DNA of 64,000 nt, taken from positions 163,350-227,349 of the forward strand of contig NZ_ATVS01000002.1 in assembly GCF_000420845.1 (NCBI RefSeq), read 5' to 3'. The notes under the pieces are model-generated. The model ran no database searches and was not told where the DNA came from. It saw nothing but the letters and a program-made list of their open reading frames with translations. Positions within the stretch are counted from its first letter, which is position 1. Every line of letters starts with the position of its first letter. Source of the DNA: Butyrivibrio sp. AE3009 (lineage in GTDB: Bacteria > Bacillota > Clostridia > Lachnospirales > Lachnospiraceae). The translations under genes were made by a program, and so were the position numbers. This document shows positions 34,593 through 45,017 of this stretch, piece by piece.

Positions 34593-35825
34593 GTGCAAAT
34601 GGTGGTTCTTGCAATTGTGCTTTCTATATGTGGACTTCTGACATCTTTTGGAGTTATCGGAATAATTCCGTCAATAATTGCATTTGGTCTGAGTACTTTT
34701 CTTTTTGTGCGGGAAAAGTCTATAAATGCTGCCAGAGCCATGGCAATTTCCGCTGTGGGTATTATTCTTCCCTTTATCATGTATTTCAACAGCTATGGGC
34801 TGGGACTTCCCAGGGTAAAGGATGAGAGACTTAATTTCCTCACCCAGATAATCTACGACAATTATTCAAATATGGGCTTTGATATGGATTTCCTTCTGAA
34901 GGAAAACGGTCTTTTTGCTGAAGGCATTTTTGAAAAGAGTAACAGAGGCCTCGACGGAGATGAGATCTATTATGTTTCAGATGGCGCGTCTGTTGATTCA
35001 CTGGCAGAGGCCAAGGAAACAGCCAGAAAGGATGCAGCTCAGGTGGCAAGTACTGAGGACTATGGTTATGCATCAGGTGATGGAAGCCTGGACGAGAGTT
35101 CAGAAGGAAGCTCCGGTAAAAAGGGCATACTTAACGAGGTGTTCTTTGCAGATGTGGATCCGGACAGTATCTTTGAGAGCATAGACAGCAATGGTGATAA
35201 GAACAGCGGCTACGGAGCCGACAGGGTAGGACCCTCCGATGATACTATTCCCTCCTATGGCGGCCTTCCCATGGGAACAATGCTTCTTGGACAGTACTTC
35301 AGAGAGGATGATCATAACTGTAATCCAATTTTGGTCTTGCAGAATAAGACTGATGAGGAGTATCGTTATGAATGCCGGTTTATTGCCAGGGACGAGGAGG
35401 GCGATGAACTGGCAGTTTCCGAAAAGACTGTTGAAGTTGTAAAAGAAGGGGCCAAGTTCATATTTGAGGGAAGGTTCGACAAGGCAGAGCTAGCCGGTAA
35501 GCTTCCCGATATGTATGAGTTCTCAGTGACGAGAAGAGCACCCTATGAGAAGGATATGTCCGAACAGGTGGCGGTATCTTCCAGGGTTGAAGGGGGCACG
35601 ACAGTGCTTACCGCCAACAACGTAAGTGATAAAAAAGTCAAGGTGGATGCCTATGTTCTGTTTTTTGACGGAAATGAGCTGGTGGACTGTATCTGGATGA
35701 TTCCCCAGAATAACGGCTTAGTCTCCATAGAGCCCGGAAGCGCCGCATCCATTAAGGGCGATGCCTATTACAGATTTGACAGGATTGAAACATACTATAC
35801 CGCCTATGAGGCAGTGGGAGAATGA
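34593..35825 (+). CDS. Membrane protein with large extracytoplasmic region, unknown family
   Basis: About 410 residues: two hydrophobic hairpins in the first 75 (VVLAIVLSICGLLTSFGVI; SINAARAMAISAVGIILPFI), a Ser/Gly/Asp-rich low-complexity middle (about 130-215), and a C-terminal beta-rich domain (about 225-411). The last resembles extracellular FxLYD/immunoglobulin-like modules (NPILVLQNKTDEEYRYECR; VLTANNVSDKKVKVDAYVLFF). The start is uncertain: TTG 34590, GTG 34593 and ATG 34599 are in frame, with AGAGG at 34582-34586, and GTG gives the best spacing. The AraC gene follows within a few bases. No function is assigned. Confidence 0.7.
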   Translation: MQMVVLAIVLSICGLLTSFGVIGIIPSIIAFGLSTFLFVREKSINAARAMAISAVGIILPFIMYFNSYGLGLPRVKDERLNFLTQIIYDNYSNMGFDMDFLLKENGLFAEGIFEKSNRGLDGDEIYYVSDGASVDSLAEAKETARKDAAQVASTEDYGYASGDGSLDESSEGSSGKKGILNEVFFADVDPDSIFESIDSNGDKNSGYGADRVGPSDDTIPSYGGLPMGTMLLGQYFREDDHNCNPILVLQNKTDEEYRYECRFIARDEEGDELAVSEKTVEVVKEGAKFIFEGRFDKAELAGKLPDMYEFSVTRRAPYEKDMSEQVAVSSRVEGGTTVLTANNVSDKKVKVDAYVLFFDGNELVDCIWMIPQNNGLVSIEPGSAASIKGDAYYRFDRIETYYTAYEAVGE

Positions 35826-35829
35826 AGCG

Positions 35830-36714
35830 ATGGACAAAGCCCGTAAGATGGACTACAGAAAGTACGAGATATATGATTTTGACAACAGCAGCGCCTTCAA
35901 TATGTCCTCCGGTTACAAGGAGAGAAGTTATAAGACTCATTGGCACTCCTATGGGGAGATCATTCTGGTGGGCCCCGGAGACACCAACGTGTTTAAGGTC
36001 AATCAGAGTACCTACAAACTGGTGGAAGGGGATTTTGTGATCGCCTGGCCCATGGAGATGCATGCCATAGTGGATGCGGACAGGAAAGATTCCCTTGTGA
36101 TGCAGTTCAGTAATGCCTTCCTGAATACTCTTTTTGACCTTCAGAGGATAATGCATATCTACAGAAATCTGCATGTTATCTGTATCAACACACATCCTGA
36201 ACTGGCTGAGAAACTCAGGAAGGTCACAATGCAGATGCGAGACATCTTTTTCTCAGGCGGAGCCAACAGGGAGCTTAAGTGCTGTATGCTTCTTATGGAG
36301 TTTATGCTGATTCTGGATGAGCACAGAGAGGAGTTGTCGCCGGAGCTTAACCTTAATTCCCAGAATGCCTATGAAGATGACGTCATGAGACGCATGATGA
36401 TGGTCACGGATTACATCAAAAATAACCTGACGGCAGATGATCTGTCTCAGGGAGCAATGGCCGAAATGGCAGGTATAAGCAGGGATTATTTCTCAAGGAT
36501 ATTCAAGAATATTACCGGGATGAACTACAGCAAGTGGCTCAATATGATCAGAATGGAGAAGGCCACGGAGCTGCTATCCCATAACAATATGACTCTTACT
36601 GAGGTGGCAATGTACTCCGGATTTAAGAGCATTCCCAGTTTCAACAGAGTTTTTCATGATGAGAAGGGAATGGCCCCGGGAGAGTACAGGACGCTGTTTG
36701 TGGAGGATAAATGA
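35830..36714 (+). CDS. AraC-family transcriptional regulator
   Basis: A 294-residue regulator with an N-terminal cupin-like sensor domain (HWHSYGEIILVGPG, EGDFVIAWPMEMHAI) and two C-terminal helix-turn-helix motifs (about 190-290; LSQGAMAEMAGISRDYFSRIF and MTLTEVAMYSGFKSIPSFNRVF). The layout is that of sugar-responsive activators such as RhaS or MelR types. The start is set at ATG 35830; the frame extends further upstream into the preceding gene. It lies directly after the membrane-protein gene, and its stop abuts that of a convergent small gene. It may control the neighbouring glycoside and esterase genes, as an inference from position. Confidence 0.88.
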   Translation: MDKARKMDYRKYEIYDFDNSSAFNMSSGYKERSYKTHWHSYGEIILVGPGDTNVFKVNQSTYKLVEGDFVIAWPMEMHAIVDADRKDSLVMQFSNAFLNTLFDLQRIMHIYRNLHVICINTHPELAEKLRKVTMQMRDIFFSGGANRELKCCMLLMEFMLILDEHREELSPELNLNSQNAYEDDVMRRMMMVTDYIKNNLTADDLSQGAMAEMAGISRDYFSRIFKNITGMNYSKWLNMIRMEKATELLSHNNMTLTEVAMYSGFKSIPSFNRVFHDEKGMAPGEYRTLFVEDK

Positions 36715-37011
36715 TCATTCGCCCTCGGGCTTGGAGCTGTCCACCACCATGCCGATGGATTCCATGGCAACTTCATAGAGGCTTGCAAGCTGCTTGGCGC
36801 CTTCATCGTCTTTTTCCGCAAGTCTTCTGTACTGGGTGGTAAAATAGCTTTTTGCCTGTTCGATGGTAGCTTTGGTTATTATATGACCATTGCAGTACAT
36901 TGCTCCGGTCTCGGCATTGTATTTGCCTGAGCTGAAGCTCTTTTTCTGAGCATCACCCATACCCATGGATTTGGCAAGTGACTGGATAAGATCTTCTCTT
37001 CCTTGTGGCAT
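36715..37011 (-). CDS. Hypothetical protein, 98 residues
   Basis: The ATG at 37011 follows a clear GGAGGT (37015-37020 on the complement) by about six bases, so the longer frame back to 37098 is not used. The protein is soluble and mostly helical, with an NAETGAMYCNGHIITK strand-like centre. No family is recognised. It abuts the AraC gene stop to stop, with no gap, and is divergent from the carboxylesterase gene. Confidence 0.7.
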   Translation of the reverse strand: MPQGREDLIQSLAKSMGMGDAQKKSFSSGKYNAETGAMYCNGHIITKATIEQAKSYFTTQYRRLAEKDDEGAKQLASLYEVAMESIGMVVDSSKPEGE

Positions 37012-37186
37012 AACTACCTCCAACGTTGTTAACAGTTTTGTATATATACTAATAACATTATAACGTATATCAGGGCTTTTGTACCAGAATTTTGGCAATT
37101 GGCAAATAAATTATACGCAATTAAATTTTGCAATTGTAATTTAAACCGATATGGATTATACTCCAAAGAAGAATGGAGGTACGATT

Positions 37187-38998
37187 ATGGCATTTTCAAT
37201 ATTTGTTTTGATAATCGGATTAGTATATATTGCAATACTTGAGCTGTCCAAGAACATTATTGCCGGCTGGATCGTGGCTATTCTGGCAATGGCAGCCATG
37301 ATAATAGGCAGGGCATATCTTATTAAGAAGGACAGGTATGACAAAAAGACCCCCTTTATCCTGTGGGCATGCTTCATACTTGTGCTTATCGTGAATCTCA
37401 AAGTGACAGAGCCTCCCATTAAGAGAGTCCCTGCCGTCGATAACAAAAATCCCGATGTGACAGACGTAATAACAATAGATCAGGGGGATCTGACCGGGGT
37501 ATATAACGCCGATCACTCCGTTAAGGTATATGCAGGTATTCCCTACGCTGCAGCTCCCGTTGGCGACTTAAGATTCAGGGAACCCCAGGCTCCCGAGAGC
37601 TGGGAGGGAGTAAGAGCCTTCGACCATTTCGGACCTATGGCAATGCAGAAAAGAGACTCGGAACTATATAGTTCTTTATCCCATATCGTTGGCTGGAATG
37701 AATACAATTTCAGATTCGGAGATGAGTACAGAGAGGAAGTCAGTGAGGACTGTCTGTATCTCAATGTCTTTTCCCCGGAGAACAGGCAAGAGGATGAGCT
37801 TCTTCCTGTAATAATCTATATTCATGGAGGTTCACTTACCACAGGTACGCCCTCTTATTCAGAGTACAGAGGTGAGGACCTGGCTAAAAGAGGAGTGGTA
37901 TTTGTTAACTTCGCTTATCGACTCGGTGTTTTTGGCTACTATACCGCCGACGATCTCAAGGCGGAGTCTCCAAACGGGACAACAGGTAACTACGGACTTC
38001 TTGATCAGATAGCAGCTCTTCAGTGGGTATATGACAATATCGAAGCCTTTGGCGGAGACAAGGATAGAATAACAATTGCCGGAGAATCAGCCGGTTCTTC
38101 AAGTGTGAATGCGCTGTGTGTTTCGCCTTTGTCTGAAGGGCTTTTCCAATATGCCATAGCAGAGTCCAGCGGTATTTCCATGAAGGTGCCTTTCCATACC
38201 TTCAGAAGCTATGAGGATGCAGTTGAGACGGGAAATAAGGTGAGAGAGGAATTTAACGCAGCTTCTTCCCAGGATCTTCGAAACATCCCCGCAGAGGAAC
38301 TTGTTAAGACAGCAACCCATAACGGCTCCATGACAGTTGACGGCTACGCCATAACAGAGCAGCCCTATCTGACATATCTTAAGGGTGAAAATCATGAGAA
38401 GGCTCTTTTACACGGCTTCAATGTTAAGGAGTCTGATGCCTTTATGCTGGGTACAAAGGCAACTAAGGAGAACTATGTTGAACTCCTGGCAGAGGATATC
38501 GAGGACTACGCCAAGGAGATGGCACAGGTGGTTCCCTATGATACACCTCAGAGAGACCACCACTACATTGTTGATGCCATGGGAGAAGCCAAGGGAGCCC
38601 TTAACGTGGCCTACAGCGCCATGTGGTTCTCATATTCCCACCATGTCTGGAACAGATGGATGGTGGAGCAGGGGCGCCCAAGCTATGAATATTACTTCAC
38701 CAAGACCAACAGGTCCCTATCCAATTATCACGCCGGCGAGCTTCCCTATGCCTACGGCAATCTCTGGAGACATCCCGGCCTCTACGATGAGGAGGATTAC
38801 AAGCTCTCTGAGATAATGCAGAGCTACTGGGTGAACTTTGCCAAGACCGGCAATCCCAATGGAGATGGGCTTCCTGAATGGGAGATGAGAGATGAGGATC
38901 AGACTAAGGTGCTTCAGTTGGATACGGAGATTAAGATGGTAGATGATCCCAATGAAGCTATATATGAGGTAATTGATAAGTTCCAGGATAGTAAATAA
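37187..38998 (+). CDS. Membrane-anchored type-B carboxylesterase
   Basis: About 603 residues. The N-terminus has three hydrophobic helices (to about residue 80) in place of a signal peptide, so the catalytic domain is tethered to the membrane. The carboxylesterase/cholinesterase fold begins at VYAGIPYAAAPVGDLRFREP. EDCLYLNVFSP, the oxyanion-hole segment IYIHGGSLTTG and GESAGSS with the nucleophile S301 follow. The start is put at ATG 37187, behind TGGAGG; 37151 would add 12 residues without a site. Such enzymes hydrolyse aryl, feruloyl or acetyl esters; in this setting a plant cell-wall ester is plausible. Confidence 0.88.
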   Translation: MAFSIFVLIIGLVYIAILELSKNIIAGWIVAILAMAAMIIGRAYLIKKDRYDKKTPFILWACFILVLIVNLKVTEPPIKRVPAVDNKNPDVTDVITIDQGDLTGVYNADHSVKVYAGIPYAAAPVGDLRFREPQAPESWEGVRAFDHFGPMAMQKRDSELYSSLSHIVGWNEYNFRFGDEYREEVSEDCLYLNVFSPENRQEDELLPVIIYIHGGSLTTGTPSYSEYRGEDLAKRGVVFVNFAYRLGVFGYYTADDLKAESPNGTTGNYGLLDQIAALQWVYDNIEAFGGDKDRITIAGESAGSSSVNALCVSPLSEGLFQYAIAESSGISMKVPFHTFRSYEDAVETGNKVREEFNAASSQDLRNIPAEELVKTATHNGSMTVDGYAITEQPYLTYLKGENHEKALLHGFNVKESDAFMLGTKATKENYVELLAEDIEDYAKEMAQVVPYDTPQRDHHYIVDAMGEAKGALNVAYSAMWFSYSHHVWNRWMVEQGRPSYEYYFTKTNRSLSNYHAGELPYAYGNLWRHPGLYDEEDYKLSEIMQSYWVNFAKTGNPNGDGLPEWEMRDEDQTKVLQLDTEIKMVDDPNEAIYEVIDKFQDSK

Positions 38999-39159
38999 TG
39001 AAATTCATCAAAGATGAATTCATAGTGAGTATAGAAAAATTTGGAGAGAATTGGTACTACATGGAGGCGCGTTACTAAAGAGATGTACAAAAATGAAGAG
39101 TAGAATTTGTTAGATATGTACAAAAATTGTAAAGAAAAGCGGAAACTATTCTATATCCA

Positions 39160-39188
39160 TTGCGTTTTTATAAGCAAAAGTATATTAT
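39160..39188 (+). promoter_or_regulatory. Promoter of the glycerol operon
   Basis: TTGCGT (39160-39165) and TATTAT (39183-39188) are 17 bases apart. It implies a transcript from about 39195 with an untranslated leader of about 215 bases before glpP. The preceding 160 bases hold an inverted repeat just after the esterase stop (38999-39022) and two copies of ATGTACAAAAAT, but no gene. Confidence 0.55.
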
Positions 39189-39194
39189 AGTGTC

Positions 39195-39411
39195 ATGAAA
39201 TTAATGATGAGACTTGAGAAGAGAGTGTACAGGTGCACGGGAGAGAATCCCGATGTATTCGTGCGCTCAATTTTTATGCAAAAAACTGCATAAAAATTGA
39301 AAATATTATATGCACACTCGCACGATAGGAAGATGTTGCTTGTCGCAACCGTGCTCGGTGCATGAATTTCGCAAGCAAAATTCAAATATATTTGTGCGAT
39401 AGGAATAATAT
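39195..39411 (+). promoter_or_regulatory. Structured 5' leader of the glycerol operon
   Basis: Three hairpins are visible: GGGA/TCCC near 39240-39252; a perfect 14-bp stem at 39267-39280/39287-39300 with loop AAAAAC; and TGAATTT/AAATTCA at 39363-39369/39378-39384. The string GTGCGATAGGA just before glpP is echoed as GCACGATAGGA at 39320-39330, followed by an ATG that opens a 10-codon leader frame (39333-39365). GlpP-type proteins act on leader RNA, so this is a candidate control RNA, although no hairpin here has a T-run. Confidence 0.45.
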
Positions 39412-39993
39412 ATGACCAACCGAGAATTCATTGAAAAAGTGGAAGCCTGCCCCATAATCGCGGCGGTGAAGGACGACGAAGGACTGGAAGCGGCCCTTAG
39501 GGAGGAAGTGGAGATCATCTTTGTTTTGTATGGAGATATCGTTACCATTCCTGGGATCGTGGACAGGATAAAGGCAGTGGATAAGGTGGCAATGGTCCAT
39601 GTGGATCTACTTACCGGTCTTAATAATTCCAAGGACGTTTGCACCGACTTTATCAAGAACAACACCAAGGCAGACGGCATCATAACCACCAAGAGCGGGC
39701 TGATCCAGCATGCCAAGGAGCTGGGCCTTAATACGGTGCTGAGGTATTTCATCCTGGACAGCATGGCGCTTACAAACATAGAGAAGCAGGCTGCCAATAA
39801 AACCATAAGACCCGATCTCATCGAATTTCTGCCGGGAATAGTACTTCCCAAGATGATCAAACGCATCAACAGAGTCAGCAGAGTTCCCATAATCGCAGGG
39901 GGACTGATCTCAGACAAAGAAGATGTAATGAATGCCCTGGACGCAGGAGCAATCGCCATTTCCTCCACCAACGAGGAAGTATGGCAGCTGTGA
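39412..39993 (+). CDS. glpP: Glycerol-3-phosphate-responsive antiterminator GlpP
   Basis: A 193-residue TIM-barrel RNA-binding protein. In Bacillus, GlpP with glycerol-3-phosphate prevents termination in leaders of glp genes. Typical features are the opening ACPIIAAVKDDEGLEAAL, VHVDLLTGL, GIITTKSGLIQHAKELGL and VPIIAGGLISDKEDVMNALDAGA. It lies first in the glycerol operon, 77 bases ahead of glpK, behind a structured leader on which it might act. There is no terminator hairpin between glpP and glpK. Confidence 0.92.
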   Translation: MTNREFIEKVEACPIIAAVKDDEGLEAALREEVEIIFVLYGDIVTIPGIVDRIKAVDKVAMVHVDLLTGLNNSKDVCTDFIKNNTKADGIITTKSGLIQHAKELGLNTVLRYFILDSMALTNIEKQAANKTIRPDLIEFLPGIVLPKMIKRINRVSRVPIIAGGLISDKEDVMNALDAGAIAISSTNEEVWQL

Positions 39994-40025
39994 ACTGCAG
40001 GGCAGACAGACAATAAATAAGCTAA

Positions 40026-41573
<1,548 letters not shown>

Positions 41574-41623
41574 TAATAGATTTATATAGATACAGCCGGG
41601 GGGCTGTAAAGGAGAATGACGAT

Positions 41624-43072
41624 ATGTATGATGTGATTGTAATCGGAGCCGGTGTTAGCGGCTGCGCGGTAGCAAGAGAACTCTCACGCTATCAGGTAAA
41701 TGTATGTGTCCTTGAAAAATGCGAGGACGTCTGCGAAGGAACCTCCAAGGCTAATTCAGCTATTGTTCACGCCGGATTTGATGCCGATGAAGGTTCACTT
41801 ATGGCTAAGCTCAATGTCCGCGGAAATGAGATGATGGATCAGCTTGCAGCAGACCTTGATATTCCCTTCAAGAGAAACGGCTCAATGGTAGTCTGCATCC
41901 ATAAAGAGGAGCTGGACGGTCTTCAGAAGCTCTATGACAGAGGTGTAAAAAACGGTGTTAAGGGCCTTAAGATACTTTCCAGAGAGGAAGCTCTTACCAT
42001 GGAGCCTAACCTCTCAGATGACGTGGAAGGCGCTCTCTATGCACCCACAGGCGGAATCATCTGCCCCTTTGAACTGACAATAGCCATGGCTGAGAATGCC
42101 AATGTCAACGGCGTGGAGTTCAGATTCAACACAAGAGTTGAGGATATCAAAAAAGGCGAGGACGACCTTTGGCACCTTCGTACCAACAACGGTGAATACG
42201 TGGCTAAATACGTTGTCAACGCAGCCGGTGTCTACGCTGACAAGATCCACAACATGGTAAGTGCAGACAAGATGCACATCATCGAGAGACGAGGCGATTA
42301 TTGCCTTCTTGACAAAGAGGTTGGCGGATATGTTTCTCACACTATTTTCCCTCAGCCTACCAAGTACGGTAAGGGCGTTTTGGTAACTCCCACTGTTCAC
42401 GGTAACCTCCTTGTAGGCCCCACAGCCATCGACATCGAGAACAAGGAAGGCACAGCCACAACAGCAGAGGGCATTAACGAGCTCCAGGCCAAGGCCAGCG
42501 AGAATGTGAAGAACCTTCCTCTTAGAAACGTCATCACCTCCTTCGCAGGACTTCGTGCTCACCTTGAGCAGCATGAATTTGTAATTGAAGAAGTCAAGGA
42601 TGCACCTCATTTCATTGACGTGGCAGGTATCGAGTCTCCCGGACTTTCCGCTTCTCCAGCCATCGGCGAGATGGTAGCAGGAATGCTCAAGGATAAGATG
42701 GGGCTTAAGGAAAAAACAGATTTCATCGCCACACGAAAGGGCATCACAAGAACTGAAGGCCTTACTATAGAAGAGATGAATGAACTTATCAAAAAGAATC
42801 CAGCCTACGGAACCATCGTCTGCAGATGTGAATCCATCACAGAGGGTGAGATTCTGGATGCAATCCACAGACCTCTTGGCGCCAGAAGCCTTGACGGTGT
42901 TAAGCGCAGGACCAGAGCAGGAATGGGAAGATGTCAGGCAGGCTTTTGCTCACCCAGGACCATGGAGATCCTTAACAGAGAGCTGGGCCTTACCTTTGAA
43001 GAGATAACAAAGAGCGGCGGCAAGTCCAACATTGTAATAGAGAGAACCAAAGGGGAGGTATCAGGATCATGA
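41624..43072 (+). CDS. Anaerobic glycerol-3-phosphate dehydrogenase, FAD subunit (GlpA-like)
   Basis: A 482-residue flavoprotein. The N-terminal FAD-binding motif VIGAGVSGCAVARE starts a D-amino-acid-oxidase/GlpA-type fold. The C-terminal part has a BFD-like [2Fe-2S] Cys pattern: VCRCESITEGEI and GRCQAGFC (four Cys between about residues 395 and 440). It should oxidise glycerol-3-phosphate to dihydroxyacetone phosphate. The stop overlaps the start of the next gene by four bases (ATGA), so the two subunits are translationally coupled. Many databases call this family simply NAD(P)/FAD-dependent oxidoreductase. Confidence 0.88.
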   Translation: MYDVIVIGAGVSGCAVARELSRYQVNVCVLEKCEDVCEGTSKANSAIVHAGFDADEGSLMAKLNVRGNEMMDQLAADLDIPFKRNGSMVVCIHKEELDGLQKLYDRGVKNGVKGLKILSREEALTMEPNLSDDVEGALYAPTGGIICPFELTIAMAENANVNGVEFRFNTRVEDIKKGEDDLWHLRTNNGEYVAKYVVNAAGVYADKIHNMVSADKMHIIERRGDYCLLDKEVGGYVSHTIFPQPTKYGKGVLVTPTVHGNLLVGPTAIDIENKEGTATTAEGINELQAKASENVKNLPLRNVITSFAGLRAHLEQHEFVIEEVKDAPHFIDVAGIESPGLSASPAIGEMVAGMLKDKMGLKEKTDFIATRKGITRTEGLTIEEMNELIKKNPAYGTIVCRCESITEGEILDAIHRPLGARSLDGVKRRTRAGMGRCQAGFCSPRTMEILNRELGLTFEEITKSGGKSNIVIERTKGEVSGS

Positions 43073-44337
43073 AGACATACGATATTGTAATAGTAGGCGG
43101 TGGTCCTGCCGGCCTTGCAGCAGCAGTAGCCGCTAAAGAAGCAGGAAATGACAGCATTTTAATATTGGAGAGAGACCACGAGCTGGGCGGAATCCTGAAC
43201 CAGTGCATCCACAACGGCTTCGGTCTTCACACCTTCAAAGAAGAACTTACAGGCCCTGAATATGCCTACAGATTCATCAAGCAGGTTCTGGACCTGGGAA
43301 TCGAATACAAGCTTAACACCATGGTAATGGACATAGCAGAGGACAAGACTGTTACCGCCATGAACAGGGAGGACGGAATGTTCCAGATCCCTGCCAAGGC
43401 AGTTATCCTTGCCATGGGCTGCAGAGAAAGACCCAGAGGAGCCCTGAATATCCCCGGCTACAGACCTGCGGGAATCTTCTCAGCGGGAACAGCCCAGAGA
43501 CTTGTTAACATCGAAGGCTACATGCCCGGAAGAGAAGTTGTTATCCTTGGCTCCGGCGACATCGGACTTATCATGGCAAGACGCATGACCCTCGAAGGCG
43601 CCAAGGTCAAGGTAGTGGCAGAGCTTATGCCATATTCCGGCGGCCTTAAGAGAAATATCGTACAGTGCCTTGACGACTATGGAATTCCGCTCAAGCTCTC
43701 ACATACAGTAGTTGATATTGAGGGCAAAGAGCATGTGACCGCAGTTACCATCGCAGAAGTAGGCCCCGACAGAAAGCCTATTCCCGGCACCGAGGAGAGA
43801 TACACCTGCGACACACTTCTTTTATCCTGTGGACTTATCCCTGAGAACGAGCTCTCAAGAGCAGCCGGCGTCAACATGAGCCCCGTAACCTCAGGCCCTG
43901 TTGTAAATGAGTCCCTTGAGACCAACATCCCCGGCGTATTTGCCTGTGGTAACGTGCTTCACGTTCATGACCTGGTGGACTATGTTTCCGAGGAAGCTAA
44001 GAGAGCAGGTCAGAACGCGGTTAAATACATTAACGATGGTTGCAAGACCCTGGGCTCCGATAACATCATTGAACTGGTGGCAACACAGGGTGCAAGATAC
44101 ACCGTTCCCAGCACCATCAATGTTGACAGAATGGATGACCTTCTCACAGTTAGATTCAGAGTTGGCGATGTGTACAAAGACTCCTTTGTCAGCGTATATT
44201 TTGACGATGAGAGAGTGATGCACAACAAAAAGAGAATCATAGCCCCCGGCGAGATGGAGCAGATAATACTTAAGAAGACTCAGCTCACAGAGAAACCGGG
44301 CCTTAAGAAGATCACCGTCAAGATCGAGCAAGAGTAA
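43069..44337 (+). CDS. FAD/NAD-binding oxidoreductase subunit of the glycerol-3-phosphate dehydrogenase cluster
   Basis: A 422-residue two-dinucleotide-binding flavoprotein. FAD binds at IVGGGPAGLAAAVAAK and NAD(P) at VVILGSGDIGLIMARR. AMGCRERPRGALNIPG and VFACGNVLHVHDLVDYV are also typical of this group. It probably passes electrons from the GlpA-like subunit to a pyridine nucleotide or another acceptor. It overlaps the upstream gene by four bases and is followed by a small Cys-rich subunit; the same three-gene order is common in Clostridia. Confidence 0.87.
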   Translation: MKTYDIVIVGGGPAGLAAAVAAKEAGNDSILILERDHELGGILNQCIHNGFGLHTFKEELTGPEYAYRFIKQVLDLGIEYKLNTMVMDIAEDKTVTAMNREDGMFQIPAKAVILAMGCRERPRGALNIPGYRPAGIFSAGTAQRLVNIEGYMPGREVVILGSGDIGLIMARRMTLEGAKVKVVAELMPYSGGLKRNIVQCLDDYGIPLKLSHTVVDIEGKEHVTAVTIAEVGPDRKPIPGTEERYTCDTLLLSCGLIPENELSRAAGVNMSPVTSGPVVNESLETNIPGVFACGNVLHVHDLVDYVSEEAKRAGQNAVKYINDGCKTLGSDNIIELVATQGARYTVPSTINVDRMDDLLTVRFRVGDVYKDSFVSVYFDDERVMHNKKRIIAPGEMEQIILKKTQLTEKPGLKKITVKIEQE

Positions 44338-44363
44338 TCAGGAATCGGAAGGAGCTTAAATAT

Positions 44364-44729
44364 ATGGAGAACAGAGAACTTACCTGCATAGGCTGTCCCA
44401 TGGGCTGCCAGCTGACGGTAACAATGGATAACGGAGAGGTTACCGAGGTTAAGGGTAACACCTGCCCCAAGGGCGATATATATGCAAGAAAAGAGGTGGT
44501 TAACCCCACCAGAATTGTCACCAGCACTGTTAAGGTAACAGGCGGAGACAAGGAGAGAGTATCGGTGAAAACAGCAAACGATATTCCTAAGAGCAAGATT
44601 TTTGAAGTGATGAAGGATATCGACGCAGCTACCGTAGCAGCTCCCATCAGCATAGGAGATGTTCTGGTAAAAGATGTTGCCGGAACAGGCGTAGACGTTA
44701 TCGCCACAAGAAACATCCTTGCTGTATAA
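44364..44729 (+). CDS. DUF1667-type small Cys-rich subunit
   Basis: A 121-residue protein with CIGCPMGC near the N-terminus and a further Cys in GNTCPKGDIYA, a likely iron-sulfur or metal site. The following KEVVNPTRIVTSTVKV is characteristic of DUF1667 proteins. It is the third member of the anaerobic glycerol-3-phosphate dehydrogenase cluster and probably acts in electron transfer. It starts 26 bases after the previous stop with GGAAGGAG upstream. The operon seems to end here. Confidence 0.88.
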   Translation: MENRELTCIGCPMGCQLTVTMDNGEVTEVKGNTCPKGDIYARKEVVNPTRIVTSTVKVTGGDKERVSVKTANDIPKSKIFEVMKDIDAATVAAPISIGDVLVKDVAGTGVDVIATRNILAV

Positions 44730-44756
44730 TGTGACTGCACATGTTATTACTGTTTT

Positions 44757-44787
44757 TTGCCATAAGCGTTTTTTATTCGTATATAAT
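44757..44787 (+). promoter_or_regulatory. Probable promoter of the double-glycine peptide gene
   Basis: A consensus TATAAT (44782-44787) is preceded by TTGCCA (44757-44762) at a long 19-base spacing. The good -10 and the 38-base distance to the start support a separate promoter, but the -35 is weak. Confidence 0.4.
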
Positions 44788-44825
44788 TATAGAGTAGGAT
44801 ATAACGGATTACGGGAGGGTATAAT

Positions 44826-45017
44826 ATGGCCAAAAACAATGAAAAGACTAAGAAACAGAAGGATGAAAAGCTTACCGGCAAACAGCTTTCCAAGGTAACC
44901 GGGGGAGTAATGGGTGGCAGCGGAGCAACGACGAGGATTGGTGGAAAGTCTATGGGGGCTGGTAGCACCGGCCTTGTTCCCGACAATCCTCCGGATGGCA
45001 ATGGGCCGTACCTGTGA
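44826..45017 (+). CDS. Double-glycine leader peptide (bacteriocin or signal peptide precursor)
   Basis: A 63-residue precursor. Residues 1-15 are Lys-rich. Then LTGKQLSKVTGG (16-27) matches the GG-leader pattern used by C39 peptidase transporters: Leu at -12 and -7, Val at -4, Gly-Gly at -2/-1. Cleavage after G27 would release a 36-residue core with no Cys, rich in Gly, Ser and Pro. A second GG at 30-31 is a less likely site. GGGAGGG precedes the ATG. Its stop (TGA 45015-45017) overlaps the GTG start of the phosphatase gene. No transporter or immunity gene is in the window. It may be a bacteriocin, a signal, or a structural peptide. Confidence 0.7.
   Translation: MAKNNEKTKKQKDEKLTGKQLSKVTGGVMGGSGATTRIGGKSMGAGSTGLVPDNPPDGNGPYL

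Noticed and set aside
42014..42868. 284-codon minus-strand frame
   Set aside because: It is the complement of the GlpA-like gene, with no ribosome site.
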